Positions 41,794 through 51,587 of a stretch of DNA of 64,000 bases are shown piece by piece (within the stretch, counting starts at the first letter, position 1; each line of letters opens with the position of its first letter). Source of the DNA: Caulobacter radicis. GTDB taxonomy: Bacteria; Pseudomonadota; Alphaproteobacteria; Caulobacterales; Caulobacteraceae. A program made the translations under genes and the position numbers. Below the pieces are notes generated by a model that saw only the letters and a program-made list of their open reading frames with translations, was not told where the DNA came from and did no database searches. The DNA lies in the NCBI RefSeq assembly GCF_003094615.1, contig NZ_QDKO01000009.1, forward strand, positions 372,001 to 436,000, read 5' to 3'.

Positions 41794-44784
41794 ATGACCA
41801 GGAAGACCTATCTGCGCGCGGGCTCGGCCTGCGCGTTGGCGGCGACGCTCGCCGCGACGGCGGGGGCGGCGCGGGCCCAGGAAAGTACGCAGGTCGAGGA
41901 GGTGGTGGTCACCGGCTCCTTCATTCGCGGCACGCCCGAGGACGCGGCCCTGCCGGTCGACGTGATCGGGGCCGAGGAACTTCAGAAGCGCGGCTCGCCC
42001 TCGACGGTGGAGCTGATCAAGTCGCTGTCGGTGTCGAGCGGGGTGCTGGGCGACACCAACCAGTTCGACAGCCGGGCTCAGGGCTCGGAGGGCTCGGGCT
42101 CTGTGAACCTGCGGGGTCTGGGCTCGCAGCGCACCCTGGTGCTGCTGAACGGCCGGCGCCTGGCGATCAATCCGCTGGCCTCGGCCGGGGCCGGCATCGT
42201 CGACACCAACATCATTCCCGCCGCCGCCATCGGCCGGCTGGAGGTGCTGAAGGACGGCGCGGCGGCGACCTATGGCTCGGACGCCATCGCCGGCGTGGTC
42301 AACTTCATCACCAAGAAGAACGTCGACGGGCTGGAGGTCGGGGCCGACTACCGGGCGATCGACGGCTCTGACGGCGACTACGGCCTGAACCTGACCTACG
42401 GCAAGCCGTGGGACAACGGCGACATGCTGATCAGTATCGGCTGGCAGCACCGTTCCAAGCTCAGCGTCGCCGAGCGCGACTGGGCCAACCAGCCCTACCT
42501 GTCCAATCCCGAGGCGGGATGGTCGGCGGCGGGCAGCCCCTCGAGCTTCATCCCCGTGGCCAGCACCACCAGCGGCCTGCGCGACCCGGCCTGCGCGGGG
42601 CTGGGCGGCTATCCCGGCTTCAGCGGCCTGACGCCGGTCTGCTACTGGCACTACACGCCGTTCGACAACCTGGTGGAAAAGTCCAACGCCGTGCAGGTCT
42701 ATGGCGAGATCAACGCCCGGCTTTCGGAGACCACCAAGTTCCACGTCGAGGCGCTGTACGCCCATACCGACGTGCCCGACTGGAACACCTCGCCGTCCTA
42801 TGCGGCGCTGGCCGTGCCGACGGCCGAGGTGGCGCCGATCCCGCAGCTGGCCGGGCGCTATTTCGTGCCGGCGACCAATCCGGGCCTGATCGCCTTCATG
42901 GCCGCCAACCCGACGGTGATGCTGACCAACCTGGGCACCGGCGCCCAGACCACCGTGCCCGGCACGATCTTCGCCGGCGGCGCGCTGAACGTCGCCAACC
43001 GGCCGTTCGGCATCGGCGGCAACCCGGCCTTCGGTTACGGCCCGTCGATCGGCTCGCGCTCGTTCGACGCCTATCGGGTGTCAGCCGACCTGAAGGGCGA
43101 GTTTAGCAACGGGATCGGCTGGGAGGCGGCGGTGACCTACTCGCAGGAGGTGGGCATCCGCACCGGCTACGACACCCTGGTCAACCGCTACGCCCTGGCG
43201 CTGCGGGGACTGGGCGGGCCCAATTGCGACAGCAGTCCCTCGACCCCCGGCATCCAGGGCACGCCCGGCGTCGGCGGCTGCATGTACTTCAACCCGTTCG
43301 CCAGCGCCCTGCCCAGCAACGCCATCACCGGCGTGGCCAATCCGGGCTACGTCTCGAGCCTAGCCAACAGCAAGGAGCTGACCAGCTGGTTCTTCCAGAA
43401 GCTGTCGACCAAGCAGACCTCGCGACTGTTCGTCGCCGAGGCGGTGCTGAACGGCAAGACGACCATCAGCCTGCCGGGCGGCGACATCGCCTGGGCGGCC
43501 GGGATGCAGTACCGCCGCAGCTACTTCACGGCGACCTACAACGACATCTCCAACGCCCTGATCAATCCGTGCGTCAACACGCCGGACTTCGGGGTGACCA
43601 CCTGCACCGGCTCGGCGCGGAACGGGCCGTTCATGTTCCTGGGCGTGGGCACGCCGTCGGATAACCAGAGCGACGTCGTGGCCGCCTTCGGCGAGCTCAG
43701 CCTGCCGATCACCGAGACGGTGCAGGCCCAGCTGGCGGCCCGGTACGAGGACTATGGCGGGGCGGTGGGCTCGACCTTCAACCCCAAGGCCTCGGTCCGC
43801 TGGCAGGCCACGCCCTGGATGGCGGTGCGGGCCTCGGCCGGCTCGACCTTCCGCGGGCCGCCCGATCCCCTGACCACCACCACCTCGGTGACCTCGCTGC
43901 AGGGCATTCTGGGCGTATTCCGGGCGGTCGACATCTTCGGCAATCCGAACCTGAAGCCCGAGAAGGCCAACACCTACAATGTGGGCCTGCTGTTCAAGGC
44001 CGGCAGCTTCAAGGCCAGTGTCGACTACTTCCGGTTCGACTTCAGAAACCCGATCGTGGCCGAGCCGGTGGCCGGCATCACCAACGCGATCTATCCGAAC
44101 GGGGTGGCCGGAGCCAACAACTGCGCCGACCCGGCCTATGCGGCCCTGGTGGCGCGCTTCACCTTCAACGGCGCCTGCGGCTCGCCGGCCAATATCGCGC
44201 GGCTGAAGACCTTCTATATCAACGGCGCGCCGGTGGAGAACTCGGGCTTCGACTTCTCGGCCGACTACAGCTTCGCCGGCGTGCTGGGCGGCGACCTCGC
44301 CGTCGGCGGCACGGCGACCTGGGTGCAGAAGTACGAGGTGGGGGCGACCACGGTCGAGGGCGTGGTGGTCGAGAAGGCTTTCGACGCGGTGGGCCTTCTG
44401 AACTACCAGACCACGGTGGTGCCGATCCCCGAATGGAAGGGCCAGGCCTTCGCCGAGTGGAGCCGGGGGATCCACAATCTGCGCCTGACGGTGCACTACA
44501 TCGGCAAGTACGACGACCAGCGCGTCGCGCCGTTCGCGACCGGCGCCTACAAGGACACGACCGGCGCGGCGGTGACCGTGGCCAGCGGCAAGACCATCGA
44601 CGCCCAGGTGCTGACCGATCTGGCCTGGCGAGTGCTGCTGCCGCGCGAAACGACGGCGACGGTGGCGATCACCAACCTGTTCGACCAGGACCCGTCCTAC
44701 GCCCGGCTCGACCTGGGCTACGACCCGTTCACCGGTGACCCGCTGGGCCGGACCTACAAGTTTAGCCTGCGCAAGAAGTTCTAG
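41794..44784 (+). CDS. TonB-dependent outer-membrane receptor
   Basis: A 996-residue receptor with a signal peptide (RAGSACALAATLAATAGAARA, then QESTQVEEVVVTGSFIRG). The plug domain (about residues 35-150) has GSGSVNLRGLGSQRTLVLLN, DGAAATYGSDAIAGVVNFIT, the typical plug signature. The barrel ends with LGRTYKFSLRKKF, finishing on Phe. It belongs to the large Caulobacter/sphingomonad family without N-terminal signalling extension and imports a substrate with TonB energy. Neighbours do not give the substrate. The ATG at 41794 follows a GGGAGAGGGAAG Shine-Dalgarno. Confidence 0.92.
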   Translation: MTRKTYLRAGSACALAATLAATAGAARAQESTQVEEVVVTGSFIRGTPEDAALPVDVIGAEELQKRGSPSTVELIKSLSVSSGVLGDTNQFDSRAQGSEGSGSVNLRGLGSQRTLVLLNGRRLAINPLASAGAGIVDTNIIPAAAIGRLEVLKDGAAATYGSDAIAGVVNFITKKNVDGLEVGADYRAIDGSDGDYGLNLTYGKPWDNGDMLISIGWQHRSKLSVAERDWANQPYLSNPEAGWSAAGSPSSFIPVASTTSGLRDPACAGLGGYPGFSGLTPVCYWHYTPFDNLVEKSNAVQVYGEINARLSETTKFHVEALYAHTDVPDWNTSPSYAALAVPTAEVAPIPQLAGRYFVPATNPGLIAFMAANPTVMLTNLGTGAQTTVPGTIFAGGALNVANRPFGIGGNPAFGYGPSIGSRSFDAYRVSADLKGEFSNGIGWEAAVTYSQEVGIRTGYDTLVNRYALALRGLGGPNCDSSPSTPGIQGTPGVGGCMYFNPFASALPSNAITGVANPGYVSSLANSKELTSWFFQKLSTKQTSRLFVAEAVLNGKTTISLPGGDIAWAAGMQYRRSYFTATYNDISNALINPCVNTPDFGVTTCTGSARNGPFMFLGVGTPSDNQSDVVAAFGELSLPITETVQAQLAARYEDYGGAVGSTFNPKASVRWQATPWMAVRASAGSTFRGPPDPLTTTTSVTSLQGILGVFRAVDIFGNPNLKPEKANTYNVGLLFKAGSFKASVDYFRFDFRNPIVAEPVAGITNAIYPNGVAGANNCADPAYAALVARFTFNGACGSPANIARLKTFYINGAPVENSGFDFSADYSFAGVLGGDLAVGGTATWVQKYEVGATTVEGVVVEKAFDAVGLLNYQTTVVPIPEWKGQAFAEWSRGIHNLRLTVHYIGKYDDQRVAPFATGAYKDTTGAAVTVASGKTIDAQVLTDLAWRVLLPRETTATVAITNLFDQDPSYARLDLGYDPFTGDPLGRTYKFSLRKKF

Positions 44785-44895
44785 GGATCCCCACCTCGGG
44801 GAACTGACGGCCGGCCATCCTCCTGCCGGTCGTCCTGGGCCGGAGCCCGCTTGGCCGTCCCCCGCGCCAGGCAGGCTTCGGCCTTTCTGTTGTCA

Positions 44896-45034
44896 AAGCT
44901 CCTCCCCGCTCGCGGGGGAGGGGGACCACAAAGTGGTGGAGGGGGCGAGACTGGGCGCGGCGGAAGCTGTCGCCCCCTCCGTCACGCTGCGTATCCGCAG
45001 CGCGCCACCTCCCCCGTTTCACGGGGGAGGAGCT
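44896..45034. repeat. GC-rich palindromic repeat, diverged type B-like copy
   Basis: Left end GCTCCTCCCCGCTCGCGGGG, right end CCCCGTTTCACGGGGGAGGA, between the convergent TonB receptor and DegT-like genes. Confidence 0.7.
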
Positions 45035-45039
45035 GGGGC

Positions 45040-46020
45040 TCAGACCTGCGCCACGGCCCGCCGCACGGCTTCGGCCAGGTCGTCGAGGTCGGCGATGTCG
45101 AGGTCGGCGGCGAAGGGCAGGCCCAGCATCTTGCCGGCCAGGTGGTCGACGACCGGCACGCTGTCGGCCTGGATCTCGGGATCGCGCACGCCGACGCAGG
45201 TGACGAAGCGGCCCTCGACGGCCAGCAGGGCGGCGACGGCCGGGGCGCAGCCCTCGGCGACGCTGACGACGCAGGCGCTGGACACCCACGACAGGCCCCA
45301 GCCAGGCTGGAAGGCGACGGGCGAGCCGAGCAGCAGCATGCGCAGGCGCTGGGCGTTGGTGGCCAGCTGCTGGCGCTTGAGGGTCCAGCCGTCCAGGCCG
45401 TCGTCGCCCTCGAAGGCGGGGGCGGAAAGGCGGCCGATCAGATCGGCGTCCTCGGCGGCGACGAACACGCCTTGCCCGCCGGGCAGGCCGACGACGACGG
45501 GGACGGGGGCGTCCATGATCACGTCGAAGCCGAAGGCGGCGTCGACCACGACCGGCAGGCCGGTCTCGGCCTGGAAGGCGGCCAGGGCCAGGAGGTCGGG
45601 GGCGCGGCCGAAGGCGCAGGTGGTGACGATGGCTTCCAGCGGGCAGGGGGCTTCGCTCAGGCGCTCGCGCAGGTGGGCGGTGTCGACCATCCAGGTGAAC
45701 GGGTCGACGTCGACCAGCCACGGCGTCAGGCCGGCGGCGGCTACGCCTTCCAGGGTCTCGCGGCCGGCCAGGGCCGAGAAGATACAGACGCCGCCAGGGC
45801 GCGCGCCCTGGGCGGCCAGCAGGTCGGCGGTGGCGGCGGCGCGGTCGGCGCAGGCGCGCACGGCGGTGGTTCGGGAGAAGCGCTGGGCCAGCCGGCCGTT
45901 CAGGTCGTCGCAGGCCGGGCCGCCGAAGGCCTTGCCCAGGGCGTCGAAGTCGAGCGGCGCCGGAGAGGCGAGGACGGACTTCGGCTGCGACGCCAGAACG
46001 GCGGCTGAAAGGCTGGACAT
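45040..46020 (-). CDS. DegT/DnrJ-like aminotransferase-fold protein lacking the PLP lysine
   Basis: A 326-residue protein with the outline of a type I PLP fold: RTTAVRACADRAAATADLLA, GVCIFSALAGRETLEGVAAAG (family: sGt.Al..al...gi..Gd) and LPVVVDAAFGFDVI (PLP-binding Asp region). Where DegT enzymes have a serine-rich segment with the Schiff-base lysine, this one has VPVVVGLPGGQGVFVAAEDA, with no Lys. It is also shorter than the usual 370-400 residues. It is probably a non-PLP relative, perhaps binding a nucleotide sugar or acting in regulation. It stands alone between two repeat elements. Confidence 0.6.
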   Translation of the reverse strand: MSSLSAAVLASQPKSVLASPAPLDFDALGKAFGGPACDDLNGRLAQRFSRTTAVRACADRAAATADLLAAQGARPGGVCIFSALAGRETLEGVAAAGLTPWLVDVDPFTWMVDTAHLRERLSEAPCPLEAIVTTCAFGRAPDLLALAAFQAETGLPVVVDAAFGFDVIMDAPVPVVVGLPGGQGVFVAAEDADLIGRLSAPAFEGDDGLDGWTLKRQQLATNAQRLRMLLLGSPVAFQPGWGLSWVSSACVVSVAEGCAPAVAALLAVEGRFVTCVGVRDPEIQADSVPVVDHLAGKMLGLPFAADLDIADLDDLAEAVRRAVAQV

Positions 46021-46176
46021 GCGAGACGCTTCCGCAACGAACCGGCGCCGACAACCCCGACAGCGCCTTTATGGTTAACTGAACGTATCGAGTGACTCGG
46101 CCTGTCCAGATGCGGCGCGCGGTCGCGGCGGAGATTGCGGTTTTTCCGGGTTTTCGGTGATCCGCTTTCCTATCCG

Positions 46177-46311
46177 CCCGTCATTCCCGCCCTTGTGGCG
46201 GGAACCTCTGGTTCCACTCGCAAGTGAAGCGCCAGCGGACCGCTGGCGGTCCGCCCCTCCCGCCCTTGCGGCTGATAGAGGGTTTCCCGCCACAAGGGCG
46301 GGAATGACGGG
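46177..46311. repeat. 135-bp palindromic element, copy 2
   Basis: Same length and plan as 3383-3517: CCCGTCATTCCCGCC at the left and GGCGGGAATGACGGG at the right, with each 30-bp end a hairpin. The interior palindrome differs (GCGGACCG/CGGTCCGC) but sits at the same place. It lies at the 3' end of the acyl-CoA ligase gene and upstream of the DegT-like gene. Confidence 0.85.
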
Positions 46312-46329
46312 CGTTGGGGGTGTGGCGAG

Positions 46330-47880
46330 CTATCCCTTCGCCGTCCACCCGTCGCGCAGTTCGCGCTTGAGCACCTTGCCGATGTGGCTGCGGGGCAGGG
46401 CGTCGACCAGCACCAGCTCGGCCAGGCGCTGGGTCTTGCCCAGGCGCTCGTTGGCGAAGGCGCGGACGGTTTGCGTGTCGGCGGTCGCGCCTGGCTTCAG
46501 GGCCACGAAGGCCACCGGGGTCTCGCCCCAGGCGTCGGACGGCACGCCGACCACGGCGGCTTCCAGCACGTCGGGGTGCGCGGCGATCACGGCTTCCAGG
46601 TCGCTGGGATAGATGTTGAAGCCGCCGCTGATGATCATGTCCTTCTTGCGATCCATCAGCGTCAGGAACCCTTCGGCGTCGAAGCGGCCGACGTCGCCGG
46701 TGCGGATGAAGGATAGGCCTTCGGGGCTGGTCCAGGTCGCCTCGGCGGTCTTGCCGGGCTGGCCGTGATAGCCGTTCATCATGCCGGCCGAGCGGCCGAC
46801 GATCTCGCCGACGACGCCGGGACCGACCTGGACGCCGTCCTCGTCGATCAGGCGGATGTCGTGGCCCGGGGCGGGCTGGCCCACCGTGTGCAGCTTGTCG
46901 GGATGCTCGTGGGCCATGAGGATGCAGGTGCCGCCGCCCTCGGTCATGCCGAAATACTCGACGAGGCCGCCGGGCCAGCGACGCAGGACCTCCGCCTTCA
47001 GTTCGGCGGCGAAGGGCGCGCTGGTGCAGAACTTCAGCCGCGTGGACGACAGGTCGAAGGCGTCGAAGTCCGGATGGGCCATCAGCCGGCGGTACTGCAC
47101 CGGCACCAGCATGGCGTGGGTCATGCGGTGGGCCTGCGCCAGTTCCAGGAAGCGGCCGGCGTCGAACTTCCTCATCAGCACGACGGTCCCGCCGCCGGCC
47201 AGGGTGGGGAAGAAGCAGACCAGGGTGGTGTTGGAATAGAGCGGGGTCGACAGCAGGGTGACCGCGTCAGGGCCATAGCCGACGGCGTCGCCGCGGAAGA
47301 CGTGCTTCCAGCGCATGCCGTGCGACTGGACGATGCCCTTGGGCGCGCCGGTGGTGCCGCTGGAATAGATGATGTTGAACGGATGCTCGGGGCCGATCTC
47401 GACCGGCGCGGGCGTCGCGTCTTCGGGAGCCAGCCAGGTCTCGAAGGCCTCGCCGGCGGCCGAGCCGTCGAGCGCGATGGTGCGGGTCGCGACCGGGGCG
47501 GGCTTTTGCGCCTGCGCCACCCCGGCGTCGACGAAGAACAGTTTCGCGCCGCAGTCGGCGACCATGCCGGCGATGGCCTCGGGCGTGGAGGAGGGCGCCA
47601 GCGGCGCGACCGCGACGCCCGCGCGCAGGCCGCCCAGGAACACGGCCGCATAGGGAATGGACGACAGGGCGCAGACGGCGACCGCCTCGCCAGGCGCCAC
47701 GCCGTCGCGCTGCAAGGCGGCGGCGACGCGGTCGGCCAGGGCGTCGAACTGGCGGTAAGTGACGGCCTCGCCCGTCTCCATGATCACGGCGGGGTGGCCG
47801 GGCGTTTCCCGCGCCCGCTCGCGCAGGATGTCGCCCATCACGCCGTAGTCGGCGGCGATCATGGAGGGGATGGTGGGCAT
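46330..47880 (-). CDS. AMP-binding acyl-CoA ligase
   Basis: A 516-residue ANL-superfamily enzyme. The P-loop reads YSSGTTGAPKGIVQSHG, the A5 motif EYFGMTEGGG, the A7/A8 region TGDVGRFDAEGF and DRKKDMIISGGFNIYP, and the catalytic Lys is in SHIGKVLKREL. The chain activates a carboxylic acid (medium-chain, aromatic or feruloyl-like) to its CoA thioester. It is on the same strand as the downstream-named FadB-like gene at 48031-50109, which supports a fatty or aryl acid degradation setting. Confidence 0.87.
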   Translation of the reverse strand: MPTIPSMIAADYGVMGDILRERARETPGHPAVIMETGEAVTYRQFDALADRVAAALQRDGVAPGEAVAVCALSSIPYAAVFLGGLRAGVAVAPLAPSSTPEAIAGMVADCGAKLFFVDAGVAQAQKPAPVATRTIALDGSAAGEAFETWLAPEDATPAPVEIGPEHPFNIIYSSGTTGAPKGIVQSHGMRWKHVFRGDAVGYGPDAVTLLSTPLYSNTTLVCFFPTLAGGGTVVLMRKFDAGRFLELAQAHRMTHAMLVPVQYRRLMAHPDFDAFDLSSTRLKFCTSAPFAAELKAEVLRRWPGGLVEYFGMTEGGGTCILMAHEHPDKLHTVGQPAPGHDIRLIDEDGVQVGPGVVGEIVGRSAGMMNGYHGQPGKTAEATWTSPEGLSFIRTGDVGRFDAEGFLTLMDRKKDMIISGGFNIYPSDLEAVIAAHPDVLEAAVVGVPSDAWGETPVAFVALKPGATADTQTVRAFANERLGKTQRLAELVLVDALPRSHIGKVLKRELRDGWTAKG

Positions 47881-47904
47881 GGGGGACGCCTCTGCACTGA
47901 CTGC

Positions 47905-48028
47905 TCCCTTCCCCCTTGATGGGGGAAGGGTTGGGGAAGGGGGTGGTTGCTGAGCTTGCGGCGGTGCGCGGCTTCGACCGTCGCAGTCACCCCCACCCCT
48001 GTCCCTCCCCCATCAAGGGGGAGGGGAG
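47905..48028. repeat. GC-rich palindromic repeat, type C
   Basis: CCTTCCCCCTTGATGGGGGAAGG at left (shortened here to its core CCCCCTTGATGGGGG) and CCCTCCCCCATCAAGGGGGA at right, between the acyl-CoA ligase start and the FadB-like gene end. Confidence 0.75.
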
Positions 48029-48030
48029 AG

Positions 48031-50109
48031 TTAGAGGTCCTTGAAGCCCTTGCCCTCGGCGACCAGCCGCTCCAGCAGGGCCGACGGCTTGAAGTCGTCG
48101 CCGTGCTTTTCCTGGAAGGCCTTCATGCCGGCCAGCACCTTGTCGAGGCCGACCAGTTCGCCCCAGAACATCGGGCCGCCGCGATAGACCGGCCAGCCGT
48201 AGCCGTTGATCCAGACGATATCGATGTCCGACGCCCGGATGGCCTTGCCTTCCTCGAGGATCTTCGCGCCCTCGTTGACCATCGGATAGAGGCAGCGCTC
48301 GAGGATTTCCTGGTCGCTGATCTGGCGGCGCTGGATCTGGCGCTTCTCGGCGAAGTCCAGGATCACCTTCTCGACCTCGGGTGAGGGCTTGGCGACGCGG
48401 TTCTCGTCGTAGTCGTAGAAGCCCTTGCCGTTCTTCTGGCCGCGGCGGTCCATCTCGCACAGCACCTCGCGCACGGTGGACGAGCTGGTCTTGGCGGGAT
48501 CCCAGCCGATGTCGAGGCCGGCCAGGTCGCTCATGGCGAACGGGCCCATCGGCAGGCCGAACTCGTAGAGCACGCGGTCGACGTCCCAGGGCATGGCGCC
48601 CTCGAGGATCAGCTTCTGGGCCTCGCGTTGGCGCTGGGCCAGCATGCGGTTGCCGACGAAGCCGAAGCAGTTGCCGACCAGGACGGCGACCTTGCCGATC
48701 TTCTTGCCGATCTGCATCGAGGTGGCGATCACCGACTTGTCGGTCTTCTCGCCGCGCACGATCTCGAGCAGGCGCATGACGTTGGCCGGCGAGAAGAAGT
48801 GCAGGCCGATGACGCTTTCCGGGCGCTTGGTGACGGCGGCGATGGCGTCGATGTCGAGGTACGAGGTGTTGGAGGCCAGGATGGCGCCCGGCTTGGCGAT
48901 GGCGTCGAGCTTGGTGAAGACCTCCTTCTTGATCTCCATCAGCTCGAACACGGCCTCGATGATCAGGTCGCAGTCGGCCAGGTCTTCCAGGTGCATGGAG
49001 GGGGTGAGCAGCCCCATGCGCTTTTCGACGTCGTCCTGGGTCAGGCGGCCCTTCTTGGCGGTGTTCTCATAGTTCTTGCGGATGATCCCGACGCCGCGGT
49101 CGAGGTTCTCCTGCTTGGCCTCGATGATCGTCACCGGGATGCCGGCGTTGAGGAAGTTCATCGAGATGCCGCCGCCCATGGTGCCGGCCCCGATGACGCC
49201 GACCTTCTTGACGGGGATCGTGGGGGTGTCGTCGGGCACGTCGGGGATCTTGGCGGCCTGGCGCTCGGCGAAGAACACGTAGCGCTGGGCGGCCGACTGG
49301 CTGCCGGTCATCAGTTCCATGAAGAGGCGGCGCTCTTCCTTCAGGCCCTCGTCGAAGGGCAGGTTCACCGCCGCCTCGATGCACTTGATGTTGTTCTCGG
49401 GCGCCAGGAAGCCGCGGAACTTGCGGGCGTTGGCCTTCCTGAACTCGGCGAAGATCTCGGGCTTGCCGCGGGCGGCCTCGACCTTGTCCGACAGGTCGCG
49501 GACCTTCTTCAGGGGGCGGCCCTCGGCCAGCGCCACGCGGGCGAAGGCGATGGCCCCGTCGCGCAGGGCGCCTTCCTCGACCAGGCTGTCGAACAGGCCC
49601 ATGGCCAGCGCGACCTTGGCCGGCACGTGCTGGCCGCTGGTGACCATCTCCAGCGCCTTCTCGACGCCGACGATGCGCGGCAGGCGCTGGGTGCCGCCGG
49701 CGCCCGGGAGGAGGCCGATGTTGACCTCGGGCAGGCCCGCTTTCGCGGAGGGTACGGCGACGCGGTAGTGCGCGACCAGCGCCACCTCCAGCCCGCCGCC
49801 CAGGGCCGTGCCGTGGATCGCGGCGACCACCGGCTTGGGCGAATTTTCGATGGTGTTCTGCACGTCTTGCAGAGAGGGGCCGGTCATGGCCTTGCCGAAC
49901 TCGCTGATGTCGGCGCCGGCGATGAAGGTCTTGCCCTCGCAGATCAGCACGATCGCCTGCACGGCCGGATCGGCGATCGCCGCCTCGAAGGCGCTCTTCA
50001 GTCCTTCGCGGACCTGGGCCGACAGGGCGTTGACCGGCGGAGAGTTCAGCGTGACGACGCCGATGTCGCCTTCGACGGTCAGATCGGTGACGGCGTTGAT
50101 CGCGGCCAT
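48031..50109 (-). CDS. Multifunctional enoyl-CoA hydratase / 3-hydroxyacyl-CoA dehydrogenase (FadB/FadJ type)
   Basis: A 692-residue bifunctional beta-oxidation enzyme. The crotonase half (about 1-190) has the oxyanion segment KTFIAGADISEFGK and the acid residues in GGGLEVALVAHYRVA and LPEVNIGLLPGAGGTQRL. The dehydrogenase half starts with VGVIGAGTMGGGISMNFLNAG, and the catalytic His lies in GLHFFSPANVMRLLEIV. The C-terminal helical domain closes with the repeated dehydrogenase fold. It converts enoyl-CoA to ketoacyl-CoA. The size resembles FadJ or peroxisomal-type multifunctional enzymes rather than an E. coli FadB pair, and no thiolase follows in the operon. The ATG at 50109 has GGTGGA upstream. 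Confidence 0.9.
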   Translation of the reverse strand: MAAINAVTDLTVEGDIGVVTLNSPPVNALSAQVREGLKSAFEAAIADPAVQAIVLICEGKTFIAGADISEFGKAMTGPSLQDVQNTIENSPKPVVAAIHGTALGGGLEVALVAHYRVAVPSAKAGLPEVNIGLLPGAGGTQRLPRIVGVEKALEMVTSGQHVPAKVALAMGLFDSLVEEGALRDGAIAFARVALAEGRPLKKVRDLSDKVEAARGKPEIFAEFRKANARKFRGFLAPENNIKCIEAAVNLPFDEGLKEERRLFMELMTGSQSAAQRYVFFAERQAAKIPDVPDDTPTIPVKKVGVIGAGTMGGGISMNFLNAGIPVTIIEAKQENLDRGVGIIRKNYENTAKKGRLTQDDVEKRMGLLTPSMHLEDLADCDLIIEAVFELMEIKKEVFTKLDAIAKPGAILASNTSYLDIDAIAAVTKRPESVIGLHFFSPANVMRLLEIVRGEKTDKSVIATSMQIGKKIGKVAVLVGNCFGFVGNRMLAQRQREAQKLILEGAMPWDVDRVLYEFGLPMGPFAMSDLAGLDIGWDPAKTSSSTVREVLCEMDRRGQKNGKGFYDYDENRVAKPSPEVEKVILDFAEKRQIQRRQISDQEILERCLYPMVNEGAKILEEGKAIRASDIDIVWINGYGWPVYRGGPMFWGELVGLDKVLAGMKAFQEKHGDDFKPSALLERLVAEGKGFKDL

Positions 50110-50558
50110 GCGGTTCCACCCTTTTCGGTTCGTTTGAACGCTTGTTTGACTAAAGCCAGCACGACGGCGCGCCAGAGTCCAGAGGGCGCGGGCGGCGCCG
50201 CTTTTTCGGGCGCCGCAGGTTGACGTCGCGAGAGTCGTACTGGACATTCGAAGGGTTCAGTTTCGGTCGAGATGGCGCCTGCCGGCGCGGGCCGACGTGA
50301 CATCGCGTCGGCGCGTAAGCCTACGGTCTTCCAAGAACAATCGACCAGACTGGGGAGGGAGTTCGCACCAGGACCGGCCGCTCGCCGCCGCTTGCAGGCG
50401 TGCGGGACATTCCAAGACCGATTCAGGCGCGGGCGCGACGCGGTGCATACGACGCGTCGAAACTTAGAGGTGAAGCGCACCTCGGCGCGGGGGCGACAGG
50501 CTCCCGCGCCGCCTTGTGCGGGCTTGACCCTGCCGCGCTGCGAGCCGATGGAATTCCC
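50110..50558. other. Divergent intergenic region without supported gene
   Basis: This 449-bp gap lies between the FadB-like gene and the adenine deaminase gene. I see no clear repeat or palindrome. A long open frame continues from the deaminase into it but lacks a convincing start. Part of it must hold both divergent promoters; no hexamer pair stands out. Confidence 0.5.
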
Positions 50559-51587
50559 ATGACCGACACCACGCTCGAAGCCTTCGCCCGCGGCCTGCCC
50601 AAGGCCGAACTGCACATGCACATCGAGGGCAGCCTCGAACCGGAATTGATGTTCGCCCTGGCCGAACGCAACGGGATCACCCTGCCGTACAAGTCGGTGG
50701 AGGAGATCCGCGCGGCCTACGCCTTCTCGAATCTGCAGGACTTCCTGGACATCTATTACCAGGGCGCGGGCGTGCTGATCACGCGGGCCGACTTCAAGGA
50801 CTTGGCGCTGGCCTATTTCGAGCGCCTGGCGGCCGACGGCGGGGTGCACGCCGAGATCTTCTTCGACCCGCAGACCCACACCGAGCGCGGCGTCGCCTTC
50901 GAGACGGTGATCGACGGCCTGCTGGACGGCATGAGGGAAGCCGAAGAGCGCTTGGGCGTGACCTCCAAGCTGATCCTCTGCTTCCTGCGCCACCTGTCGG
51001 AAGAGAGCGCCTTCGAGACGCTGGAGCAGGCCAGGCCGCATCTTGCGAAGATCGCCGGCGTCGGCCTCGACTCCTCGGAAGTCGGCCATCCGCCGGCCAA
51101 GTTCGCCCGCGTGTTCAAGGCCGCCCGCGACCTGGGCCTCAAGATCGTCGCCCACGCGGGCGAGGAGGGGCCGCCGGAATATGTCTGGGAAGCCATCGAC
51201 CTCGTCGGCGTCGACCGTATCGACCACGGCAATCGCGCCCTGGAGGACGATGCCCTGACCGCCCGTTTGGTGGCCGATGGCGTGACCCTGACGGTCTGCC
51301 CGCTGTCGAACCTGAAGCTGTGCGTGGTGCCGGATCTGACGGCGCACCCGATGCGGCGGATGCTGGACCTGGGCCTGAAGGCGACGGTGAACTCCGACGA
51401 CCCGGCCTATTTCGGCGGCTACCTGCTCGACAATTACCTGGAGACCGCCAAGGCCGTCGACCTGTCGCGGGACGATTTGGTGGTGCTGGCGCGCAATAGC
51501 TTCACGGGCTCGTTCCTCGACGAGGCCGAGAAGGCGCGGCGGCTGGCGCAGGTGGATGCGTATGTGACGGGAAATCCCTCTCTCTAA
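50559..51587 (+). CDS. Adenine deaminase (adenosine deaminase-like family)
   Basis: A 342-residue zinc hydrolase of the ADE branch of the adenosine deaminase family. The metal and catalytic residues are in KAELHMHIEGSLEPEL, KIVAHAGEEGPPEYVWEAID, RIDHGNRAL and TVNSDDPAYFGGYL. Two segments, FFDPQTHTERG and CFLRHLSEESAF, mark the bacterial adenine deaminase subgroup (Pseudomonas PA0148-like) rather than adenosine deaminase. It converts adenine to hypoxanthine for purine salvage. The ATG at 50559 is the start that aligns with the family. The last residues (NPSL) and stop lie inside a type D repeat. Confidence 0.87.
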   Translation: MTDTTLEAFARGLPKAELHMHIEGSLEPELMFALAERNGITLPYKSVEEIRAAYAFSNLQDFLDIYYQGAGVLITRADFKDLALAYFERLAADGGVHAEIFFDPQTHTERGVAFETVIDGLLDGMREAEERLGVTSKLILCFLRHLSEESAFETLEQARPHLAKIAGVGLDSSEVGHPPAKFARVFKAARDLGLKIVAHAGEEGPPEYVWEAIDLVGVDRIDHGNRALEDDALTARLVADGVTLTVCPLSNLKLCVVPDLTAHPMRRMLDLGLKATVNSDDPAYFGGYLLDNYLETAKAVDLSRDDLVVLARNSFTGSFLDEAEKARRLAQVDAYVTGNPSL

